From Candidatus Zixiibacteriota bacterium (GTDB lineage: Bacteria; RBG-13-66-14; B26-G2; WVWN01), in assembly GCA_030613505.1 (NCBI GenBank), contig JAUWLW010000009.1, positions 1 to 64,000 of the forward strand: a stretch of 64,000 nt of DNA. The letters are read 5' to 3'. The position numbers and the translations under genes were made by a program. Within the stretch, counting starts at the first letter, position 1, and each line of letters opens with the position of its first letter. Of this stretch, positions 26,727-35,529 are shown piece by piece. A model generated the notes under the pieces. It did not search any database. It had not been told where the DNA came from and saw only the letters and a program-made list of their open reading frames with translations.

Positions 26727-27294
26727 TGTCCCGCTGGTGTGGAAGCATCTGAGGATGCCGGCGCAGGAGGCGGCGGGCGAACTCCGCCGCGAATTTGACG
26801 ACGTTTACCGGCGAGCCCGGGCCGTGCTCGAGCCGAGGTATTCGTACGCTCGCGCGGCCGTCGTCGCGGCCCGCGGCCGGACGTTGGAATTGGAGGGCGT
26901 CGTCTTCGAAAGCGCGGACCTCGTAGAGATGGCGGCCGGCGCTTCCGCCGTCGTGGCCATGGCGGCGACGGTGGGCGACGGCATCGACGGGTTGGCGCGC
27001 GAGTACGACGGCCGGGGCGAAACGTTCGCGATGACGGTGGCCGACGCCGTCGGCTCAGTGGCGGCGGAGGAGCTTATGTCGCGGCTGCACGCCTTCGTCG
27101 GCGCCGAAGCCGAGCGCGCGGGCGAGCTGGTAACGCGGCGCGTTAGTCCCGGCTACGGCGACTTTGAGCTCGCGGCCCAGGAGCGCCTGCTCCGGCTGGC
27201 CGGCGGCTTCGAGTTGGGAATCAGCTTGACCGAGAATTATATGATGGTTCCGCGCAAGAGCGTGACCGCGGTCGCGGCGGTTAAGGCGAGATGA
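26695..27294 (+). CDS. Methionine synthase activation-domain protein (free-standing)
   Basis: About 199 residues equivalent to the C-terminal reactivation domain of MetH, which binds S-adenosylmethionine and re-methylates inactive cob(II)alamin. Recognisable segments are YARAAV, AATVGDGID, VADAVGSVAAEEL, RRVSPGYGDF and ENYMMVPRKSVTAVAAV. In most MetH proteins this is fused; here it is a separate gene and the next gene lacks it. The ORF is open further upstream, but TTG 26695 is the first plausible start (GGGAGG only three bases before it). The stop codon overlaps the metH ATG by four bases (ATGA). A similar split occurs in Thermotoga. Confidence 0.85.
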   Translation: MTRAKFDLAVNVPLVWKHLRMPAQEAAGELRREFDDVYRRARAVLEPRYSYARAAVVAARGRTLELEGVVFESADLVEMAAGASAVVAMAATVGDGIDGLAREYDGRGETFAMTVADAVGSVAAEELMSRLHAFVGAEAERAGELVTRRVSPGYGDFELAAQERLLRLAGGFELGISLTENYMMVPRKSVTAVAAVKAR

Positions 27295-29684
27295 AACTTA
27301 GGCGCGAACAATTCAAGACTTTGGCCCGGAAGCGCGTTTTACTTCTAGACGGCGCGATGGGCACGCTGCTTCAGCGCGAAGGGTTGCCGGCCGGCGAGCC
27401 GCCGGACGGGTTCAATATACACCGCCCGGACGCGGTGCGCGCGTCGTACGCGGCCTACGTCGCGGCCGGCGCCGATATAATTTTAACCAATACCTTCGGC
27501 GCGACGAGGCGACGGCTCGCGCTCTATCGCCTCGCCTCCCGCGCCGACGAGATAAACCGCGCCGGGGTCGTGCTGGCGCGGGAGGCCGCGGCCGATAAAA
27601 CCTGGGTGGCCGGCGACGTGGGCCCGTTGGGCGAGTATCCCGAGCCGTTGGGCGCGCTATCTTTCGACGAGGCGTACCGCGAATTCTACCGCCAGGCGCG
27701 GGTGCTGGCCGACGCCGGCGTGGACCTCGTCGTCGTCGAAACGATGTCGGACCTGCGCGAGGCCAAGGCCGCGGTGGTAGCGGCGCGCGCGGCTTTCGAC
27801 GGCCCCGTCGTCGCCTTTATGACGTTCGACGACGGCGGCCGCGCCGTTACCGGGACGCCGCCCGAGGTGGCCGCCGTAACGCTCGTCGCCGCGGGCGCGG
27901 ATGCGGTAGGGGCCAACTGTTCGGTGGGGGCGCGGGAGCTCGTGCCGGTTATTCGGGCGATGGCGGCCGCGGTGGACGTTCCGGTGTGTGCCAAGCCGAA
28001 CGCCGGCCTGCCCAGACTCGTGGCGGGCAAGACGGTGTTCCGGCAGACGCCGGCCCAATTCGCGTCGTGGGTGCCGAAGCTCGTGGCTGCCGGCGCCGCG
28101 GTGGTGGGCGGTTGCTGCGGCACGACCCCCGAACACGTGCGCTTGGCGGCGAAAGCGGCCAGGGGTTTGAAGCCGCCGAGACGACGCCGGGGAGAGCGTA
28201 GGTCCACGCTTGCCAGCCGCACGCGGTTGGTTGTCGCGGGCGCGGGCGCGCCCGTCGTCGTGGGCGAACGTATTAACCCGACGGGCCGGCGCGAGCTTAC
28301 GCGGGAGCTTGCGAAAGGCTCTTTCGATTTGGTAGCGAGCGAGGCCGAGGCGCAGGTGGCCGCGGGCGCGGCCGTCGTCGACGTAAACGTGGGCGACGGG
28401 GACGGCGCCGCGGGCACGATGGCGGCCGCGGTACGCGCGATTCAGGACGCCGTGGACGTGCCGGTTTCGGTAGACTCCGCCAGGCCGGAGGTGCTGGAGG
28501 CGGGCTTGAAGGCGGCGGTGGGGAAGCCGTTGTTGAACTCCTGCCCGGCGTCGGGGCGGGCGATGGCTAAGCTTCTGCCGTTGGCGCGCCGCTGGGGGGC
28601 GGCGGTCGTGGGTTTGGCGATGGACGCCCGCGGCATCCCGGCGACCTCGGCCGAACGGTTCAAATTGGCCGAAAAGTTTGTAGGCCGGGCGCTGGACGAG
28701 GGTATCGCGCTCGACGACATATACGTCGACCCGTTGATGTTGACCGCGGCGCAGGGCCGTGCGGCCCAAGCCTTCGAGACCCTGCGTGAGATAAAGAAGA
28801 CCCTCGGCGTGCGGACGATTATGGGTGTGAGCAACGTGTCCCACGGCCTTCCGAGGCGAGACTTGTTGAACGCCGCGGCGTTTCTGTACGCCGCGGGCGC
28901 GGGCCTCGACCTCGCCATCGTCGATCCCCTCGACGAGCGGATACGGGAAGCGATGGGTACGGCGTCGGCTTTGGCGGGCGGCGAGCGCGAAGTGGCTGCG
29001 TACGTCGAAGCGTTTTTGGAAAAACCTTCACGGAAAAAGGTAAGGAAGAGGAAGGTTCCGACGCCGGGCAACGAGCTGTACGAGGCGGTCGTCGACGGCC
29101 GGCGCGAGCGGGCGGCGGCCGCGGCCGCTCGAGCCGTTAAAAATTCCCCCAAGCCGTTTGCCATAAATAATAAATTTATCGTGCCGGCGCTGGAGGAAGT
29201 GGGTCGCCTTTTCGAGAGGAAAGAGTATTATCTTCCGCAGGTAATAAGGGCGGCTGAAGCGGGGCAAGCGGCGTTTAGCGTTATTGAGAAAGCAACCGAT
29301 AAAGAGTCGCGCCGTCCGGCGGGCCGCGTCGTCTTCGCGACCGTGGCGGGCGACGTCCACGACATCGGAAAGAACGTCGTCGCCGCGGTGCTGCGCAGTC
29401 ACGGCTTCGACGTTTACGATTTGGGGAAGAACGTTTCCACGCCGCGCGTGGTCGAGAGCGCCAAGGCGCGGCGGGCGGACGTCGTGGCGTTGTCGGCGCT
29501 GATGACGACGACGATGCCCGAGATGGGCAAAGTCGCGGAGGCGCTGCGGGAGCGCGGCGTCAAGGCGCGCTTGCTGGTTGGTGGCGCCGTCGTTACGGAA
29601 AAGTACGCCAAGGAGATAGGTGCCGCGTACGCGCGCGACGCCGTCGCGGCGGCGCGCGTCGCCAAACGTCTGGTTCGACGATAA
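27291..29684 (+). CDS. metH: Cobalamin-dependent methionine synthase without activation domain
   Basis: 797 residues that transfer a methyl group from 5-methyl-tetrahydrofolate to homocysteine via methylcobalamin. Modules in order: homocysteine domain with LLLDGAMGTLLQREG and Zn site GGCCGT (about 265-270); pterin-binding domain with GERINPTGRR and DVNVGD; B12 cap; cobalamin domain with DIGKNV (the axial-His motif DxHxxG region is VHDIGKNV) and the STPRVVESA segment. It stops where the activation domain would begin; that domain is the preceding gene. It is a truncated-but-complemented MetH. A dimethylbenzimidazole-B12 riboswitch was not seen upstream. Confidence 0.95.
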   Translation: MKLRREQFKTLARKRVLLLDGAMGTLLQREGLPAGEPPDGFNIHRPDAVRASYAAYVAAGADIILTNTFGATRRRLALYRLASRADEINRAGVVLAREAAADKTWVAGDVGPLGEYPEPLGALSFDEAYREFYRQARVLADAGVDLVVVETMSDLREAKAAVVAARAAFDGPVVAFMTFDDGGRAVTGTPPEVAAVTLVAAGADAVGANCSVGARELVPVIRAMAAAVDVPVCAKPNAGLPRLVAGKTVFRQTPAQFASWVPKLVAAGAAVVGGCCGTTPEHVRLAAKAARGLKPPRRRRGERRSTLASRTRLVVAGAGAPVVVGERINPTGRRELTRELAKGSFDLVASEAEAQVAAGAAVVDVNVGDGDGAAGTMAAAVRAIQDAVDVPVSVDSARPEVLEAGLKAAVGKPLLNSCPASGRAMAKLLPLARRWGAAVVGLAMDARGIPATSAERFKLAEKFVGRALDEGIALDDIYVDPLMLTAAQGRAAQAFETLREIKKTLGVRTIMGVSNVSHGLPRRDLLNAAAFLYAAGAGLDLAIVDPLDERIREAMGTASALAGGEREVAAYVEAFLEKPSRKKVRKRKVPTPGNELYEAVVDGRRERAAAAAARAVKNSPKPFAINNKFIVPALEEVGRLFERKEYYLPQVIRAAEAGQAAFSVIEKATDKESRRPAGRVVFATVAGDVHDIGKNVVAAVLRSHGFDVYDLGKNVSTPRVVESAKARRADVVALSALMTTTMPEMGKVAEALRERGVKARLLVGGAVVTEKYAKEIGAAYARDAVAAARVAKRLVRR

Positions 29685-29699
29685 GGGAAGGGACTGCCG

Positions 29700-30650
29700 A
29701 TGAAGATACTGATCACGGGCGTTACCGGCTTCGCGGGCAGCCACCTGGCCGATTTCGCGCTGGCCCAGGAGGGCGTCGACGTCTACGGCACGGCGCGCTG
29801 GCGCAGCCCCAGCCAAAATATTGAACATATCGCGGATAAGATAACGGTCATAGACGCGGACTTGAGGGACGCGTCGTCGATCGAGTCCCTGGTAGCGGAT
29901 ATAAAGCCGGCGCGGATATTCCATTTGGCGGCTCAATCGTACGTGGTCTCGAGTTGGAAGCTGCCGTCGGAGACGATAACCACCAATATCGTGGGAACCG
30001 TCAACATATTCGAGGCGGTCCGCCGGGCGAAGTATTCCCCCCGCATCCTGGTCGCCTGCTCCTCCGAGGAATACGGTTACGTCGAGCCCGACGAGGTCCC
30101 CATCACGGAGGAGAACCCGCTGCGGCCGTTGAGCCCGTACGGCGTGAGCAAAGTGGGCCAGGACCTGTTGTCGTACCAGTACTTTAAGTCGTACGACCTG
30201 GACGTGATCCGCACCAGGGCGTTCAACCATACCGGCCCGCGGCGAGGCAGGGTCTTCGTATGCTCCAACTTCGCGATCCAAATCGTCGAGGCGCAGAAGG
30301 GGCTCCGGCCGCACGTCAGCGTGGGCAACCTCGACGCCGTGCGCGACTTCACCGACGTACGCGACACGGTGCGCGCGTACTGGCTCGCGCTCGAGGCCGC
30401 GGAAGCGGGCGACGTCTACAATATATGCAGCGGCACGGGGTTCAGCATCCGGGAAATTTTAGAGAGGTTGATCGCGATAAGCGGCGCCGACGTCAAAGTC
30501 GAGGTCGAGCCGGATCGGCTCCGGCCCTCCGACGTGCCGCTGCTCGTGGGCGACAACGCCAAGTTCGTAAAACAAACCGGTTGGCGTCCCCAAATACCGT
30601 TCGACCAAACCCTTTCAGACGTATTGGCTTACTGGAGAGAGAGGATATGA
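29700..30650 (+). CDS. GDP-mannose 4,6-dehydratase/reductase-family epimerase
   Basis: 316-residue short-chain dehydrogenase of the extended type. It has the N-terminal NAD motif GVTGFAGSHL, the catalytic YGVSK (Tyr and Lys), SSEEYG in place of the usual serine-loop, and RAFNHTGPRR. Overall it resembles GDP-mannose 4,6-dehydratase and GDP-6-deoxy-mannose reductase (Rmd), giving 6-deoxysugar nucleotides. The gene is coupled to the next: its stop overlaps the UDP-glucose dehydrogenase ATG by four bases, so the enzymes probably supply a common surface glycan. Confidence 0.82.
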   Translation: MKILITGVTGFAGSHLADFALAQEGVDVYGTARWRSPSQNIEHIADKITVIDADLRDASSIESLVADIKPARIFHLAAQSYVVSSWKLPSETITTNIVGTVNIFEAVRRAKYSPRILVACSSEEYGYVEPDEVPITEENPLRPLSPYGVSKVGQDLLSYQYFKSYDLDVIRTRAFNHTGPRRGRVFVCSNFAIQIVEAQKGLRPHVSVGNLDAVRDFTDVRDTVRAYWLALEAAEAGDVYNICSGTGFSIREILERLIAISGADVKVEVEPDRLRPSDVPLLVGDNAKFVKQTGWRPQIPFDQTLSDVLAYWRERI

Positions 30651-31975
30651 GGATAGCCGTCGTAGGAACGGGATACGTGGGCCTGGTTACCGGCGCGTGC
30701 TTCGCCGATTTGGGGAACGCCGTTATTTGCGCCGACATAGACAGCCGTAAGATAGAGATGCTCACGCGCGGCGAAACGCCCATATTCGAGCCGGGCCTGG
30801 TGGAGAAGGTCCGCATTAACTCGCGGGTCGGGCGGCTGTCGTTTACCGACGACGTCGCCGACGCGGTAAAGAAGTCGAAGATTATTTTCGTAGCCGTCGG
30901 GACGCCGCCGGGGCCCAACGGCGAGGCGGACCTGAGCCAGGTGCGGGCCGTGGCCGAGACGGTCGGCGAGGCTATGGACGGCTACCGCTCGGTGGTCAAT
31001 AAATCGACGGTCCCGGTGGGTACCGGCGACATCGTGAGCCAGATCATCGCGGAGAAGTCGGGGGGCGCTTATACCTACGACGTCGTTTCCAACCCCGAGT
31101 TCTTGCGGGAAGGTTCCGCCATCCACGACTTCATGGAGCCGGACCGCATCGTCATCGGGTGTTCGAACGCCGCCGCGGGGGAGATGGTGGCCGAGCTTTA
31201 CGCGCCGCTCAACGCCCCTATTATCATTACCGACCTGCTATCGGCCGAAATGATTAAATATACCTCCAACGCTTTCCTGTCCCTTAAGATCTCGTTCATA
31301 AACGAGATTGCGAACATCTGCGAGCGGGTGGGCGCGGACGTGCGCGAGGTGGTTGAGGGCGTCACCAAAGACAGCCGCATCAACCCGGCGTTTTTCGGCG
31401 CCGGCGTCGGCTACGGCGGCTCTTGCTTCCCCAAGGATACCCTCGCGCTGGTAGATATCGCGGCAAAGGCCGGTTACGATTTCAAAGTACTCAAGGCCGT
31501 TATAGATGTCAACGATGGCCAGCGCGACCTCTTCGTGAAGAAGATTGCCGCGCGCTTAGGTAAACTAAAGGGGAAAAAGGTCGCTGTGTGGGGGTTGTCG
31601 TTTAAACCCAACACCGACGACATTCGCGAATCGCCGGCGCTGGACATTATCCAAAAACTGCTCGACGGCGGCGCCGCCGTAACGGCTTACGACCCGGTCG
31701 CGATGGACGCGGCTAAGGAAGTGCTCCCCGGCGTGGGTTACGCCGACGACCCCTACGCTGCAGCGGAAGGCGCCGACGCCTTGGCCGTAGTTACGGATTG
31801 GAACGAGTTCAAGGAAGCGGACTTCAAAGGCCTGGCCAAGGCGATGCGGCGGCCGTTGATCTTCGACGGCCGGAACATATACGACCCGGCCAAGGTCGAG
31901 GCCGCGGGCCTGGAGTACGTCGGCGTGGGCCGGCGGCCCGGCGCCGCGGCGCCGGAAGCGGATATAAAACCTTAG
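30647..31975 (+). CDS. UDP-glucose 6-dehydrogenase
   Basis: 442 residues, converting UDP-glucose to UDP-glucuronate with two NAD+. N-terminal Rossmann motif GTGYVGLVTG (residues 7-16), the catalytic cysteine in YGGSCFPKD, and the C-terminal NAD-like half with GLSFKPNTDDIRESP are all present. The ORF extends upstream but the real start is ATG 30647, overlapping the previous stop (ATGA). The next gene is a UDP-glucuronate-decarboxylase-type enzyme, so the pair probably makes UDP-xylose. Confidence 0.93.
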   Translation: MRIAVVGTGYVGLVTGACFADLGNAVICADIDSRKIEMLTRGETPIFEPGLVEKVRINSRVGRLSFTDDVADAVKKSKIIFVAVGTPPGPNGEADLSQVRAVAETVGEAMDGYRSVVNKSTVPVGTGDIVSQIIAEKSGGAYTYDVVSNPEFLREGSAIHDFMEPDRIVIGCSNAAAGEMVAELYAPLNAPIIITDLLSAEMIKYTSNAFLSLKISFINEIANICERVGADVREVVEGVTKDSRINPAFFGAGVGYGGSCFPKDTLALVDIAAKAGYDFKVLKAVIDVNDGQRDLFVKKIAARLGKLKGKKVAVWGLSFKPNTDDIRESPALDIIQKLLDGGAAVTAYDPVAMDAAKEVLPGVGYADDPYAAAEGADALAVVTDWNEFKEADFKGLAKAMRRPLIFDGRNIYDPAKVEAAGLEYVGVGRRPGAAAPEADIKP

Positions 31976-31991
31976 CCTGAAAGGTCTGACG

Positions 31992-32933
31992 ATGACGCGT
32001 TACGTTATAACCGGCGGCGCGGGGTTCATAGGCTCCCACCTCGCCGAACGCTTGCTGCAAGAGGGGAACGACGTCGTCGTTCTCGACAACCTCGTCACGG
32101 GCGATCCCGATAACGTAGAAATCCTAAGCCGGTACGAGGGCTTCGAGTTCCTGGACGTCGACGTCGCCCGGCCGTACGAGCTGGACGGCCCGGCCGATTA
32201 CGTTTTACACGTCGCGAGCCCGGCCAGCCCCGACGACTTCGGGCGGCTGCCGTTCGAGATCATGGCCGTTAACTCGGAGGGGACGCGCCTCGCCGCGGAG
32301 TTGGCGCTCGAGCGCGGGGCGCGGTTTCTGTTCGCGTCGACGAGCGAGGTCTACGGCGACCCGGAGGTCCACCCCCAGGGCGAAGATTATTGGGGCCACG
32401 TCAACGCCTTCGGCCCCCGCGCCGTATACGACGAGTCGAAGCGTTTCGGCGAGGCTTTGGTCGCGGCCTTTAAACGCCACCGCGACCTGGACGTGAGGGT
32501 AGTGCGGATCTTCAACACCTACGGCCCCCGCATGCGTCCCTCCGACGGCCGCCTGGTACCCAATTTGATATCGCAGGCGCTGGCCGGGAGGCCGCTGACG
32601 ATTTACGGCGACGGTTCGCAGACGCGCTCGTTCTGCTACGTGAGCGATATGGTGGATGGGATTCTGGCTCTCCTCTATTCCGACGTAGCGGAGCCGGTCA
32701 ACGTCGGCATGCCGGAGGAGATAACCATTCTCGAGATGGCGGAGATGATACGGGACGCCGTCGACGGCGATTTGGAAATCGTATATCGGCCGCTTCCCGT
32801 TGACGACCCCCGCCGCCGCCGGCCCGATATCACCCGTGCTACCGAGCTGTTGGGTTGGCGGCCCCAAGTGCCCGTCTCGGAGGGTTTGCCCAAGGCGATC
32901 GAGTGGTTTCGCGAAAAATTGGGTAAAGCTTAA
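31992..32933 (+). CDS. UDP-glucuronate decarboxylase-like (UDP-xylose synthase type) epimerase
   Basis: A 313-residue extended SDR. NAD site GGAGFIGSHL; Ser of STSEVYGDP; catalytic YDESKRFGE; then RIFNTYGPRM and GSQTRSFCYVSDMVDG, the combination typical of UDP-xylose synthase (UXS). It would decarboxylate UDP-glucuronate made by the preceding enzyme. Operon position supports this. Another UDP-sugar epimerase function cannot be excluded. It ends by overlapping the convergent ruvX gene by four bases. Confidence 0.85.
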   Translation: MTRYVITGGAGFIGSHLAERLLQEGNDVVVLDNLVTGDPDNVEILSRYEGFEFLDVDVARPYELDGPADYVLHVASPASPDDFGRLPFEIMAVNSEGTRLAAELALERGARFLFASTSEVYGDPEVHPQGEDYWGHVNAFGPRAVYDESKRFGEALVAAFKRHRDLDVRVVRIFNTYGPRMRPSDGRLVPNLISQALAGRPLTIYGDGSQTRSFCYVSDMVDGILALLYSDVAEPVNVGMPEEITILEMAEMIRDAVDGDLEIVYRPLPVDDPRRRRPDITRATELLGWRPQVPVSEGLPKAIEWFREKLGKA

Positions 32934-33361
32934 TCGGGATAATCTTCGGGGAGAGCTTTTTTGCTGACGTCGAGATAGGTTTGGAGGATTAGGGCCGCCG
33001 CGGCCGCGTCGGCCGTTTTTTTTATTTTTTTAGCGGAGGCGCCGGCGGCGCGCAGTTTTTCTTCCGCGCGTTTGGTGGTGAACCGTTCGTCTATCAACTT
33101 CACCGGGACCGAGACCCGGCGCTGTACGTCGCGGGCGAATTCCTGGACCCGCTCCGTTGCGGGCCCCTCTTGGCCGGTGAGCGTCAGCGGGTAGCCGACG
33201 ACGATCTCCACGGCGCCGGTTATCGAGGCGGCGTTGACGATGTTCGCCGCGGCTTTATCGTCGTTTTTTATAACCTTATAAGGCGAAGCGATGGTCCCGG
33301 TTTCGTCGGATACGGCCAGGCCGATGCGCTCCTCGCCCCAGTCTACGCCTAAAGCTCGCAT
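32930..33361 (-). CDS. ruvX: Holliday junction resolvase-like RuvX/YqgF
   Basis: 143-residue RNase-H-fold protein. DWGEERIGLAVSD at the start carries the first catalytic Asp; GYPLTLTGQEGPATERV and LIDERFTTKRAEE carry the next acidic motifs; LILQTYLD is near the end. The family processes the 5' end of 16S rRNA precursor and has been linked to Holliday junction resolution. The upstream sequence carries TATAAT eight bases before the ATG (33370-33375), so it should be nearly leaderless and has no SD. Confidence 0.93.
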   Translation of the reverse strand: MRALGVDWGEERIGLAVSDETGTIASPYKVIKNDDKAAANIVNAASITGAVEIVVGYPLTLTGQEGPATERVQEFARDVQRRVSVPVKLIDERFTTKRAEEKLRAAGASAKKIKKTADAAAAALILQTYLDVSKKALPEDYPD

Positions 33362-33369
33362 TAAAGTGT

Positions 33370-33398
33370 ATTATACATAAAAAGAGCAGCCGGTTCAA
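33370..33398 (-). promoter_or_regulatory. Promoter of ruvX, nearly leaderless
   Basis: On the minus strand TTGAAC (33393-33398) and TATAAT (33370-33375), spacer 17. The -10 box lies eight bases before the ruvX ATG, so transcription would begin at or one or two bases before the start codon. Confidence 0.65.
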
Positions 33399-33420
33399 CG
33401 TCGTGCTGCGGCCATTTCGC

Positions 33421-33449
33421 TTGATTGTGGCATCGTCTTACTTTATAAT
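33421..33449 (+). promoter_or_regulatory. Promoter of MTA phosphorylase gene
   Basis: TTGATT (33421-33426) and TATAAT (33444-33449) with a 17-base spacer. The predicted leader of about 114 bases runs to TTG 33570. It is divergent from the ruvX promoter; the two -35 hexamers lie 22 bases apart. Confidence 0.65.
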
Positions 33450-33569
33450 ATGCGGACGCCGGGCCGAGGAGTATCGGCTATCGGTATTGGCGGCGGCTTA
33501 CTATTCCGGCGTCGCAATGTTGTCTTCCCCGGATGGTAATCTTCGTTCTCGTCCAAGGAGGTTCGAAAC

Positions 33570-34427
33570 TTGAGTAAGGCGGCGACGGCCGTTATCGGCG
33601 GCTCCGGCCTTTACGAAATTGAGGGCTTCGACGTCGACGAGCGGCGCCGGCTCGAGACGCCGTACGGCCCTCCCTCGGACGACTTGATAATCGGCACGTT
33701 CGCCGGCGGGCCGGCGGTCTTCCTTCCGCGCCACGGCGCGGGCCACCGCCTCCCCCCGGGCGGCGTTAACTTCCGCGCCAATATTTGGGCGCTCAAGTCG
33801 TTAGGCGTGGAGCGTATCTTGAGCGTGTCCGCGGTGGGCAGCCTGAAGACGGAGGTCAAGCCCCGCGACTTCGTCATACCCGACCAGCTGTACGATAACA
33901 CGAAGCATCGCGCGTCGACCTTCTTCGATGCCGGGTTGGCGGTCCACGTGTCGCTGGCGGACCCGTACTGCCCCCGGGTGCGGGAACTGGCGACGGCGGC
34001 CTGCGAGCGCCGGGGCGTGGCGGTGCACGGCCGGGGTACGTACGTTTGTATGGAGGGGCCGCAATTTTCGACCCGCGCCGAATCCAACGTCTACCGCCAT
34101 CTCGGCTTCGACGTCATCGGCATGACCAGCGCCACGGAAGCCAAGTTGGCGCGCGAGGCCGAAATGTGTTACGCCACGGTAGCGCTCGTAACCGACTACG
34201 ACGTGTGGTTCGAGGCCGAGGACGTTACCATAGGTATGATTTTGGATAATATGAGGGCCAACGTCGCCAACGTCAAGGCCGTAGTCGAAGAGGTCCTGCC
34301 GGAGCTCGCCGCGGCCGGCGCGTGCGACTGCCAGCGGGCGCTCGAGGGTGCGATCGTGACGGACCTCGAGCTCGTGCCGGACGAGGTCAAGGAGCGGTTG
34401 CGGCCTATCCTGGCGAAGTACTTATGA
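33570..34427 (+). CDS. mtnP: S-methyl-5'-thioadenosine phosphorylase
   Basis: 285 residues; phosphorolysis of methylthioadenosine in the methionine salvage and polyamine pathways. GGSGLYEI at the N-terminus and phosphate-site motif RHGAGH, CMEGPQFSTRAES and GMTSATEAKLAREAEMCYA are the MTAP pattern; VTDYDVW is the specificity loop. The family's usual PEA is replaced here by TEA. The start is TTG 33570 with a strong AAGGAGG just upstream. A promoter lies at 33421-33449. It is followed 13 bases later by the M50 protease. Confidence 0.92.
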   Translation: MSKAATAVIGGSGLYEIEGFDVDERRRLETPYGPPSDDLIIGTFAGGPAVFLPRHGAGHRLPPGGVNFRANIWALKSLGVERILSVSAVGSLKTEVKPRDFVIPDQLYDNTKHRASTFFDAGLAVHVSLADPYCPRVRELATAACERRGVAVHGRGTYVCMEGPQFSTRAESNVYRHLGFDVIGMTSATEAKLAREAEMCYATVALVTDYDVWFEAEDVTIGMILDNMRANVANVKAVVEEVLPELAAAGACDCQRALEGAIVTDLELVPDEVKERLRPILAKYL

Positions 34428-34440
34428 GGTTCCGCCCCTA

Positions 34441-35514
34441 ATGACGCCGCGTCCTGTCGAAGTAATCCTACGTAACGTCTTGGAGGAAGTCGAGCCCTTC
34501 TTCGAGGTGGAGAAGTTTTACGGCCGGCCGCCGGGCGTGGTTCTGGTGGGGAAATTCAAGGCCGGCGGTCACGACGCCGTCGCCCGGCACTTCGAACCGC
34601 TCGGTTATTATACGAAGGCGACGCCGCTCGCGGGAGAGCGGTGGTTGGTGGAGGTCAGCCCGCGGCGATTAGAGCGGCCGCGCCGGCGGATACTCGTCAA
34701 CGTGCTTCTGTTCGTCGCGACCATAGGGACGACGCTCGGCGCCGGGACGTGGCAACGAGGCGGCAACCTGCTCCGGCCGGAGGATTGGCTTTTGGGGGTC
34801 CCTTTCTCGGCCTCGATTATGGCCATCCTGTTGTGCCACGAGATGGCGCATTTCTTCGCCTCGATGAGACATCGGGTGCGCGCGACGTTGCCCTATTTTC
34901 TGCCTGTACCGCACCCGTTATTGGGGACCTTCGGCGCGGTGATTAAGATAGAGTCGCCCATCCCGGACCGTCGGGCGCTATTGGACATCGGCGCTGCCGG
35001 GCCGCTGGCGGGCTTCCTGGTCGCGGTTCCGTTGACGGTCATAGGCCTCCATTATTCGGCGGTGGTCTCGCCGGGGGCGGCCGGCGCCGGCACCGTTATC
35101 TTCGGCGACTCATTGATATTCAAGTTTTTAACGTACGTCGTAAAAGGGCCGCTCGGCAGCATGGACGTATCGCTTCACCCGCTGGCGCTCGCCGGGTGGA
35201 TCGGCCTGTGGGTCACGTCCGTCAACCTGCTTCCCATAGGCCAGCTCGACGGCGGCCACGTATCGTACGCGTTGTTCGGCAAGTATAGCGTCTGGGTGGC
35301 GCGCGCGGCGTTCCTGGCGCTAATCCCGCTCGGCTTCGTCTGGACGGGGTGGTTCTTCTGGGCTTTTTTAATTATACTATTCGTCCGGCTGAGGCACCCG
35401 CCCCCCATAGACGACGCCGTCCCGCTCACGCCGCTGAGGCGGCTCGTGGCGTGGGTCGTCTTCGCGATCGCGGTCCTGACGTTCATCCCGGCGCCGATAA
35501 ATATATTATCTTAG
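34441..35514 (+). CDS. Site-2 protease family (M50) membrane metalloprotease
   Basis: 357 residues with about six membrane segments. HEMAH at 133-137 is the zinc motif and GQLDGGH with Asp270 the third ligand region. The N-terminal 90 residues are soluble and contain no PDZ domain. S2P enzymes cleave transmembrane segments, releasing sigma factors or regulators; no RseA-like partner is nearby. Starts at ATG 34441, coupled closely to mtnP. The family call is firm; the substrate is not visible. Confidence 0.88.
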   Translation: MTPRPVEVILRNVLEEVEPFFEVEKFYGRPPGVVLVGKFKAGGHDAVARHFEPLGYYTKATPLAGERWLVEVSPRRLERPRRRILVNVLLFVATIGTTLGAGTWQRGGNLLRPEDWLLGVPFSASIMAILLCHEMAHFFASMRHRVRATLPYFLPVPHPLLGTFGAVIKIESPIPDRRALLDIGAAGPLAGFLVAVPLTVIGLHYSAVVSPGAAGAGTVIFGDSLIFKFLTYVVKGPLGSMDVSLHPLALAGWIGLWVTSVNLLPIGQLDGGHVSYALFGKYSVWVARAAFLALIPLGFVWTGWFFWAFLIILFVRLRHPPPIDDAVPLTPLRRLVAWVVFAIAVLTFIPAPINILS

Positions 35515-35529
35515 TAATTAGGAGATACT

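Noticed and set aside
26118-27300. Cobalamin riboswitch for the metH operon
   Set aside because: No B12-box-like or long leader exists; the queH promoter is about 6 bases from the start codon.
27657-28844. Long minus-strand ORF opposite metH
   Set aside because: Arg/His-rich composition and no motifs; metH on the plus strand is certain.
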